A stretch of 15,120 nucleotides of DNA, taken from NCBI GenBank assembly GCA_037178675.1, contig JAYMGJ010000797.1:1-15120 (forward strand). The letters run 5' to 3'. This DNA is from Scleroderma bovista. Lineage: Eukaryota > Basidiomycota > Agaricomycetes > Boletales > Sclerodermataceae. A program made the position numbers and the translations under genes. Of the stretch, positions 9,147-15,120 are shown one piece after another; within the stretch, counting starts at the first letter, position 1; every line of letters begins with the position of its first letter. Under the pieces are notes generated by a model. That model was given only the letters and a program-made list of their open reading frames with translations. It did no database searches and was not told the origin of the DNA.

Positions 9147-9365
9147 TGTTAAGACCATAGCTAGATGGCAAGTCGGAGACAGCCACCAAAGCCGAACTGA
9201 GTCATCCGGCATGATGTCATAGTAGAGATATTGTATAAATACTATGGCCCAACATTTGAAATATGATGACGACTTTGCTCATTCTGTGCGTCCCGCTCGA
9301 TTCCAATTGAGCTACCGCTGCGCTTGAGGCGCTCATCGTACGCAGAACTACCATAAATCTTAATA
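9147..9365 (+). repeat. 3' LTR of the copia element
   Basis: Same length as the 5' LTR and differing at 9251, 9281, 9299 and 9319. Each difference is C/T or G/A at a site that is CpG in one copy. TATAAATA is at 9234-9241. The end TAATA is followed by the target duplication AATGA. Confidence 0.97.
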
Positions 9366-9370
9366 AATGA
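9366..9370. repeat. target-site duplication, right copy (AATGA)
   Basis: Identical to 4579-4583 and directly abutting the 3' LTR end. Confidence 0.93.
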
Positions 9371-9819
9371 CCTGCTGTAGCCATGGATGGCCAGGGTGGG
9401 CAGTTCCCTCCTCTGCAGAGCATTCAGATGAGGTGGGGGAGGGGGGGGGTGGGTGAGTGGGCTGGTACCAAAGAGGTGGCCAGCAGCTGAGAGGGGGGGT
9501 TAGAAGAAGCCTCATGTTTGGAACAGAAGGCTTCGAATTCACGACGCAGGGCCGCTAACTCCACACAGAGTTCCGCAACGGTTGCACTGGGGGGAGGGGG
9601 GGTGCAACCAGGCTGGGTTCTGACTGCAAAAGCAGAGGCAGAGGGAGGGGGCACCGATCGGGCCTGCTGAGCACAGAGGTGCATCAGCATGTTGTTTTGG
9701 TAGAGTTGGACATAGCCCTGAAGGACTTTTCCAGTCTCTGGGTGGAGGGCATCAGCAATTTGATGTCTGTCTGAAGTGTCTGGGACAGACAGTGTCAGAC
9801 ATGTCAGACATGTCAGGTG
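9366..9819 (-). pseudogene. 5' part of the unrecognised gene split by the copia insertion
   Basis: The minus-strand frame is open from 9819 (a TGA lies at 9822-9820) through SVPDTSDRHQIADALHPETG, GYVQLYQNN, and an ATG at 9690. Beyond it come a Pro/Ser/Thr-rich stretch and a probable coiled-coil segment (VAELCVELAALRREFEAF). That frame stops at 9424, but the frame one base over continues as EEGTAHPGHPWLQQVI to the insertion point and joins in phase to 4578-4342. The switch falls at the run of nine G (9441-9449), so a one-base length change there probably caused a frameshift. A splice acceptor (CTGTCTGTCCCAG) just upstream suggests an earlier exon. I do not recognise the protein. Confidence 0.55.
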
Positions 9820-10065
9820 TCACAGACCTGTGCCTGGAATCAGGTATGTTCCTTTCTGGGTCAGGCATCATTGTCTGGTGTCTGTCTGGTCCCAGACTAT
9901 TCAGCCCACATCAGACAGCAGCCAGATACACTCCAGACAGATATTCCAGGTTCTTCCCAGCCTCTTCTGTCTGGTCACAGTCTATTCAGTCCTCATCAGA
10001 CAGCAACCAGATACACCACAGACACATATTACAGGCTCCTCAGTAGGCCTCAGATCACACCAGAC
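9765..10065. repeat. array of CAGAC/GTCTG pentamers
   Basis: Seventeen copies of CAGAC or its complement GTCTG occur in 301 bp (10 and 7 in the two orientations; starts at 9765, 9769, 9778, 9786, 9796, 9805, 9823, 9873, 9880, 9884, 9893, 9912, 9934, 9969, 9997, 10019 and 10061). Fewer than one would be expected by chance. Between 9792 and 9818 the motif is part of a 9-bp tandem (ATGTCAGAC-like). It lies just beyond the 3' end of the 10201-12537 gene. Such clustering resembles subterminal binding sites of CACTA-type transposons, but no matching terminus is seen here. Confidence 0.7.
9884..10045. repeat. tandem direct repeat, two units of about 77 bp at 85-bp spacing
   Basis: Unit 1 (9884-9960) and unit 2 (9969-10045) both start GTCTGGTC and share ATCAGACAGC, CCAGATACA and an ATATT-CAGG segment, with roughly 80-85% identity by eye. 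They lie inside the CAGAC array and account for part of its motif count. Confidence 0.75.
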
Positions 10066-10200
10066 ACAAGTAATTCAAACCTATAATTGGGCTGCTCGTA
10101 GGTATAATTGGTACTGTAGTATAGGTACTACAATCCAGCTTCCAGCTTTGTGGAAGACAGCGAAGTCTCATCTGCCAGGCCATCCGACAATGGCTTCAAA

Positions 10201-12537
10201 TTACTCCTTGTCCACCGGGCCGTCTGACTAAGAACACAATGGATGTCAGTTAGTTCATTTACAGCCACGAAACAGTAGATCATACCTCTGGTTTGATGTC
10301 TGAGGAGACCATAATCTGGGCACGATCATCTTCATATGCTTGTATGACCTCAGCGCTCGAGGTAGCGCGGGTATGATTCCCAGTCATGCGACGATAGCCC
10401 CCACAATACGGTCGTGCTGCGGCGATGATCTGATTGTATTTCTTTATATGAACCTTTCAAACAGACTCGACATAATATGTTGTTTTTGTGCCCCAATGCG
10501 TATCAGAGAAGCTCAGCTCGCCCTTCTTTGAACTTGCCTCCTTGAGACCCGAACGATACAGGTGCAATGCCCGCTCCACCTAAAGAACTTTGTTAGAGAC
10601 TGCTCCTGGAACTATAAACCTATGTCCACTATACTGCCGTCACTGTGAGCACAAGTGCACCAAAAGGAGGGGTGGCGGTGAATCCTTCGTAGAGTTCCGG
10701 AACATTCTCGATTGGGGTTAGAGCCACTAGGTGGCTTGCAAACGTCTGCAAAATGAACGGAGAGAAAAAGGACTTGGTCATCTATGAAGGAAGTAGTGTC
10801 AGCAGATTACCTTGTTTACCAACGCCACACACCTGAATAGTGCCCAGGTCATCAAGGGCCTCGACACAGCCATACATAAATGGCAGTCCAGGGCTTAACG
10901 CCGATTCAACGTAGTCCTTGCAGGCCTCAGGGTTGCTGTACTTGGTGTCCGAGGCCCAGTGAGCCTCCACAGCATCCAATGCAGCCTTACCAAACTGCGT
11001 GTGCCAGTCATAAATTTTTTGCATGCACTATTAATGTGGGTATGATCAAGTGTGAGGATGGCCATGGGTAGTGATGACGGATGGCCACTTACCAGATGGT
11101 AGACTTTGTCATCGTCCTCAGAAAATGTGTGCGGCCAGTCTTGCATCACACCATCCCATATTATTTGCATGGGGCGCACCAGACCCTCGGTGACCCAGGG
11201 GTTCTGTAAGGACCCAACATATTTATGCAATATGGGTACGAAGCATGTAGTGAATGTCCACAAAGAACCAGCAGGTAGGTCATTGTTCGAAGGCGCTTGA
11301 CGGGACTTGGTTGAGGTAACCGCATTGGTGATGGGCACAGACCGTTGAAGGTGTTCTTGCGGTGCATTTGGTATGACCTTTGTGGAGGACTACATCGAAA
11401 GCGGTGTGAGTATCAGTTACAAGGGTTGAGAGTAAGAATAGCACACACCACCCTTGGCTTTACTGCCTTCGAGACTGTTTGACCAGTATTCTTCGTAGGC
11501 GCAGTGAACGTGTCTGACAATGACCCCAAACCATTGTCTTCATCACCAGGGGAGCCTCCGAAAGTATATGGCACAGGAGTGATGGGCGAGCCTCGATAAG
11601 TCAATCCTGAGGATGCAGTCAGATCGGGGGTCTGGGATGGCGTCAGACGTTGGGTCACCTTTGCTTGCCCATTGTTGGGATGGAACCCAGTTCTCAGCCC
11701 ACTTGTCGTACGGTTGACTGCTGGTTGTGTCCCAGCATGCTTTGTTCCTTCTGAATGTTGCTTTTTGAGAGTTCTGTCACCGCCGGTGCTATTGTACGAA
11801 TAGTTAATAACTAAGAGAAATACCAACATGTTCTAACTTACCCTGGCACAGATTGTTCACCGTCTGAGACAGCCTCACGGGCACGTTTCCCTCTGGCGGG
11901 GGCTGGTGTTGCAGGGTAGTTGAAGTCGTGGCGTGCTTGTGTAATATCTCCTCGTGTAGCCTTTGGTAATCCCCTTGTTCTCCTTTTGGAATTGAGTACT
12001 TCTTGCACGACATCTGGGCGCCTATCGTCTTCATCCTCTCCATCATCTCCCCCAAGCTCGAACTCTGATCCACTAGGAGTCGAGACACCATCTGGCACTC
12101 AAAGTATGAATGAATGTAAGTCTACTGTTTACCAGCCAACAATCAGACTCACCGTTGACTAACGTTTCTTCCTTGTAGACATCCACCTCTTTGAGATCGT
12201 TCACCGCTTCCTGGCACGGATTGTCGTTTTGCGGCGACTGGGGCACCTTCTTTTGTAAACCTAAGGTAGGCTTCTTGAATTGTTGTGCTTGATTTGATAC
12301 TTTCATTGCCAGATCGTCTTCGATACGTGCAGCACGCTGAATACCAGCCTGAATAGTGGCTACCCTTTGGGAGTTCTCGATGGCCTTGGCTGCCTTCTCA
12401 GCCTGTACAACATCTGTGGGCCGTCGAGCTACAGTAAGTCAGGCTTGCCAGGATGAGCATACTTATTAGCTGATCATGTGCCAATAGTGCGCGTCGGCTG
12501 GCTCACCATGAACTGTGATAGGCGATAGGTTGTTCAT
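10201..12537 (-). CDS. nine-exon gene, Agaricomycete protein of unknown function (possibly DUF6532-like), with a premature stop
   Basis: Exons (complement): 12507-12537, 12153-12428, 11842-12091, 11449-11788, 11093-11389, 10833-11027, 10635-10781, 10286-10579, 10201-10227. The introns are 51-78 nt, mostly GTRNGT...YAG, and every junction keeps phase, giving 618 codons. The N-terminal region is charged and helical (RRPTDVVQAEKAAKAIENS), followed by an acidic, low-complexity, probably disordered stretch. From about residue 310 a folded domain follows: GSLWTFTTCFVPILHKYVG, NPWVTEGLVRPMQIIWD, YHLCMQKIYDWHTQFG, SPFILQTFASHLVAL, GALVLTVTAVERALHLYRSG, WGTKTTYYVESV. An in-frame TGA (10459-10457) follows residue 552. 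The frame then stays open through KVHIKKYNQIIAAARPY to a normal intron and a terminal TAA, so CGA to TGA is likely. The family is common in mushroom genomes to my knowledge; the DUF label is uncertain. Exon 4 donor and exon 7 acceptor have alternatives. Confidence 0.75.
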
Positions 12538-12683
12538 TGGGATACCAAGTCCTCACCACGTATGTTTTTTTCTCTCCCTCAGCCACTTAAAGTTAAAACT
12601 GCACAGTTCATAGATGACATATCTACTCCGAATGACAGCTCATCCAGGAGCGGCCTGCCGGTGGATAGACGTGTGCGTACACC
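12538..12683. promoter_or_regulatory. divergent intergenic region, probable shared promoter
   Basis: Only 146 bp separate the inferred ATG of the minus-strand nine-exon gene (12537) from the ATG of the plus-strand Plavaka gene (12684). A pyrimidine-rich stretch (TTTTTTTCTCTCCCTC, 12565-12580) is visible. No clear TATA box is seen for either direction. Promoter activity is inferred only from the head-to-head layout. Confidence 0.35.
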
Positions 12684-13822
12684 ATGCCTTGCCACCCACC
12701 AGAATGGCCGTTTGGCCACAGAATCTATGTCTGTGGTGTCAATGGCTGCACCAAGACTTGTTCATCTCGGGGCGGTGTGAAATGGCACATCCAACGGCGG
12801 CACCTTGACCCCAGGATCCGTCCACAGCCAGCATCAGACTCTGCTGAAACGCATGAAGCATATCAAGATTATGACTTTGCAGATGGCATGGATCCGCCTG
12901 GGTTGGATGAACCCATCGCAGGTGTAGGGCAATGTCCTCAAGTGCGGAACACCAGTTATCACCCTTTACTTGACGGTGTGTACCATTCTGTCAACGCACA
13001 AAATACAACTGCTTACTGTTACCATGCAGGAACTCCGTGCGATCGTGCTGGTCATTATCTACCACCTGACTCCCCCCCCCCTCCAAATCCAAGTCCCCTT
13101 CCAGACGACTATAGTCCCTATGAAAGCAGGGCGGCTTTTCAGCTCGCTGAATTTCTATACAGTCGCAAACAGATGCCGGCTGGGAAGATCAATGAATTAC
13201 TGGCCATCATGGCTTCGATGTACGACAAGGATCCCCCCTTTCATTCACACAAGGATATGTATGATACTATCGACGCTACAAGACACGGGGACTCTCCTTG
13301 GAAATCATTCTCCGTGACATATTCAGGTGCAATGCCTGATCACGGTGACCCCCCTTCTTGGATGACTGCCGAGTATGATGTATGGTACCGCAATCCAAAG
13401 GTGGTGCTTGAGCACCAACTCGCAAACCCCGACTTCAAGGGCGAAATTGATTACGCCACAAAAGTTGTTCTTGATGAAGATGGTCATCGTGAGGTATGTG
13501 ACTTGATGTCTGGCCAGTGGGTGTTTGAACAGTCAGTAAGTGGTTTTTTCTAATTGTCGTTGAAGTACTAGCTAACGTCTAGTGATCTCAGGACATCATT
13601 GCGAAGGATGCCGACACGCATGGTGCCATGTTTGTGCCGGTAGTTCTTGGGAGTGACAAGACTACCGTATCGGTTGCGACGGGTCATACAGAATATTACC
13701 CACTTTACGTCTCACTTGGGAACATCCACAACAACGTCCACCAAGCACACCGTGATGCTGTAACCATCCTCGCATTGTCACGCACCAAACGTGTTTGGTA
13801 CTGTGGACATGGAGAAAGTTAG
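12684..13822 (+). CDS. truncated Plavaka-family transposase (N-terminal part), exons 12684..12975, 13030..13535, 13592..13822
   Basis: Plavaka elements are DNA transposons related to CACTA that are abundant in mushroom fungi. The spliced product is 342 residues against roughly 1000 for complete copies. Residues near 16-37 form a C2H2 finger (C-X4-C-X12-H-X4-H). Then come family segments: PLLDGTPCDRAGHYLPP, the Pro-rich PDSPPPPNPS, DDYSPYESRAAFQLAEFLY, PPFHSHKDMYDTID, PWKSFSVTYSG, YDVWYRNP, NPDFKGEIDYA, and the hallmark VPVVLGSDKTTVSVATG with YYPLYVSLGNIHNNV. Intron 1 (12976-13029, 54 nt, GTGTGT...CAG) is stop-free and a multiple of three, so an unspliced frame also reads through. Intron 2 (13536-13591) has GTAAGT, branch GCTAAC and CAG. 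Similarity ends near residue 328 (ILAL) and a foreign tail stops at 13822. The rest of the catalytic domain is missing, so it is inactive as a transposase. Confidence 0.85.
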
Positions 13823-13909
13823 CCGATGAAACTAATGCGAAGAACGCACACCCAAGATCTGTTGAAAGATTGTCCCGACTTGAGGGATACAGACAGCCCT
13901 CGCTATCCA

Positions 13910-14041
13910 TATCACACAAAGTCAAGACTATCCTTATGCGAAGAATGAATACAAGCTCGTTGTAGCCATCTATCACACAAGAATGACTATCCTGATGCGA
14001 GAGATGAATGCCAACATGGACAGTCATCTATCGCACGAGAA
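13910..14041. repeat. degenerate tandem repeat, about 58-61-bp unit
   Basis: TATCACACAA-type starts recur at 13910, 13971 and 14029. The first two units also share GACTATCCT-ATGCGA and GATGAAT-like blocks. The third unit decays after about 13 bases. A related block, AATGCGAAGAACGC near 13833, may be an older unit. It follows directly after the break in the Plavaka gene. Confidence 0.65.
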
Positions 14042-14186
14042 CTGCCAAGAAGCAGAAGAATCCAAGGATTGGTGATCATTTCAGTATGAGAGAGGAATGC
14101 AACCTACTGCAGTCCAACTCCCATACCAGAACAACCAAAGAAGCAGAAGAAACAATAGAGAAACAAAGGAGAAAAGGAAGAATCAT

Positions 14187-14222
14187 TTTTAGCGCCCAAA
14201 TGTCAAATTTAGGCGCCCAGTG
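14187..14222 (-). repeat. possible right terminus (TIR) of a CACTA/Plavaka-type element
   Basis: Read on the minus strand from 14222 the sequence begins CACTGGGCGCC, continues with an A/T-rich spacer, and repeats GGGCGC 21 bp further in (14213-14218 and 14192-14197 on the plus strand). CACTG/CACTA starts and short internal repeats are typical of CACTA-superfamily ends. It lies 400 bp past the Plavaka fragment in the orientation expected for its right end. I found no matching left end in the window, so this is a candidate only. Confidence 0.45.
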
Positions 14223-15120
14223 CCGGCATTCCGATATTTTGAATAGCTCCGCCATTTTTGAAGCTATCAATCATGTGACTATACCATCATGGAGCCTAGG
14301 CCGTGGTCTATCTGCCTGTCAAGTTCCGACGTAAATCCGTTCATTTCCCACAGAGATATTCCACCCGCAATCCAGACACCCGCTTCATCACTCACTATGG
14401 AGTCTGCATTTTCTCTGGAACGTTTCTCCGCTATTGCAGCAGACCTCAACTATGTCCTGCTCTTGGGACAGCCTCTCCCTGAGCTCCTGTGTACTGTCTG
14501 GTACATATCTTCCCAGCCTTCTCCTCAGTCCTCTTGTTCTCGGTCAGCGCGTTCTCCTCGTCAGTCCTGCGTCGCGCACATACTTTGGTCATCTCAAGTC
14601 TATCATTAGACTTGAAAATTCATACCTGGTCGTCTCTGTGTCTCCTGAGTCCTCTGCATATGGTCCTTTTATCCCAGAGTCCTGTCACATCCATCTCCCT
14701 CTATCATTCATCTCGCTTCCCTGGACACATCGAATCCGCTACTTGCGATTCTCTTCCCTGCTATCCTGCAACAAACACGAATGAAACAGTGCTCTAGAAC
14801 CCTTCTTAGGAGCCCTAATAGAGTACAGAACCTTCCCCTTACTGCTCAAGGGAAGACTGCACTTCGGGAGCACCAAATTTCGCGTTTTTGCTCTACAGAA
14901 GCTCAATCCAAGGGATTTGTGACACTCTGTGACCAGCTGTGACTCTACTTGTCATTCCAGGCCCCTGACACTGCTCTTCTGGTCGGATCAATTCTTTTAT
15001 TATCCCCCAGCCACTCCCATCAGTGGCACTGCTTCAGAAGCTCATCTCCAGATCTAAAGTTCAATCAATCACAGGTTGTGCTTCCCTTCTTTCTGAGTCA
15101 CACAGAGTCACTCTGGCTCA
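14223..15120. other. no gene recognised; pyrimidine-rich stretch
   Basis: The plus strand from about 14490 to 14760 is strongly C/T-rich, with repeated AGTCCT and TCTCC words. Three overlapping open frames of about 100 codons here (14289-14609, 14434-14784, 14489-14797) are rich in Ser/Leu/Pro as expected of such composition and have no motif. TGTGAC words cluster at 14919-14943 (TGTGACACTCTGTGACC). It could be the edge of another repeat, such as an LTR, but the partner copy would lie outside the window. Confidence 0.4.

Larger units (their letters stand above)
4584..9365 (+). mobile_element. Ty1/copia LTR retrotransposon, full length (4782 bp), decayed coding region
   Basis: A complete element: 219-bp LTRs at both ends, a primer-binding site, one gag-pol frame from 4880 to 9139, a polypurine tract, and a perfect AATGA duplication on each side. 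The domain order gag, protease, integrase, reverse transcriptase, RNase H is diagnostic of copia (Pseudoviridae-like) elements. The LTRs differ at 4 of 219 positions, all transitions, so the insertion is fairly recent. Four in-frame stops (5315, 5882, 7211, 7502) and no frameshift interrupt the polyprotein. The element is therefore probably no longer autonomous, unless the 5882 stop is a programmed readthrough site. It inserted into a minus-strand gene. Confidence 0.97.

Noticed and set aside
9567..9580. CACTGGGG at about 9575 as a left transposon terminus
   Set aside because: It does not match the 14222 terminus beyond CACTGGG and lies inside the interrupted coding frame.
9776..10231. Plus-strand frames of 84-151 codons rich in Ser/Gln/His
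   Set aside because: Three frames are open at once because the DNA is CAGAC-repeat rich; the composition is an artefact of the repeat.
13662..14027. 121-codon minus-strand frame
   Set aside because: It runs antisense through the last Plavaka exon and the tandem repeats and has no motif.
14289..14797. Three overlapping plus-strand frames in pyrimidine-rich DNA
   Set aside because: Simultaneous open frames with Ser/Leu/Pro bias are expected from C/T-rich sequence; no domain or consistent splicing was found.
1..15120. CRISPR arrays or bacterial-style operons
   Set aside because: Spliced genes and fungal families show a eukaryotic sequence, and no regularly spaced identical repeats with unique spacers occur.

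Overview
The window looks like a piece of an Agaricomycete (mushroom-forming basidiomycete) nuclear genome. The evidence is a spliced class I hydrophobin, an F-box/leucine-rich-type protein of the kind expanded in these fungi, a Plavaka-family DNA transposase fragment, a Ty1/copia retrotransposon, and many short introns (44-78 nt) with GT...YAG borders. There is no prokaryotic organisation. Several real genes are spliced and therefore invisible as single long open frames; I assembled them by following reading phase across splice sites.

Layout. 1-142: a fragment of an F-box gene (minus strand), about 94% identical by eye to part of the intact F-box gene at 2015-3438. 463-935: a three-exon class I hydrophobin (minus) with a TATA box at 988-993. 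2015-3438: the F-box gene (minus). 3439-4341: no gene recognised. 4584-9365: a complete-length Ty1/copia element (plus) with two 219-bp LTRs, an initiator-tRNA-half primer site, one gag-pol reading frame broken by four in-frame stops, and a perfect 5-bp target duplication (AATGA). It sits inside an unrecognised minus-strand gene whose halves lie at 4342-4583 and 9366-9819 and whose frame is continuous across the target site.

9765-10065: a dense array of the pentamer CAGAC/GTCTG. 10201-12537: a nine-exon minus-strand gene for a protein of unknown function (Agaricomycete lineage-specific, possibly DUF6532-like), with one premature TGA in exon 8. 12684-13822: divergently transcribed from it, a three-exon gene for the N-terminal third of a Plavaka transposase (C2H2 finger plus start of the transposase domain), cut off before the rest of the catalytic domain. 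13910-14041: degenerate tandem repeats. 14187-14222: a CACTG-ended sequence that could be the right terminus of the Plavaka-related element. 14223-15120: pyrimidine-rich DNA with no gene recognised.

How it fits together. The left third is host gene space (cell-wall/surface hydrophobin, F-box family). The middle and right are transposon-rich accessory DNA. All four differences between the copia LTRs are CpG-type transitions, and three of its four stops, plus the stop in the 10.4-kb gene, can each be explained by one CGA-to-TGA change. This suggests decay by cytosine methylation and deamination rather than by indels.
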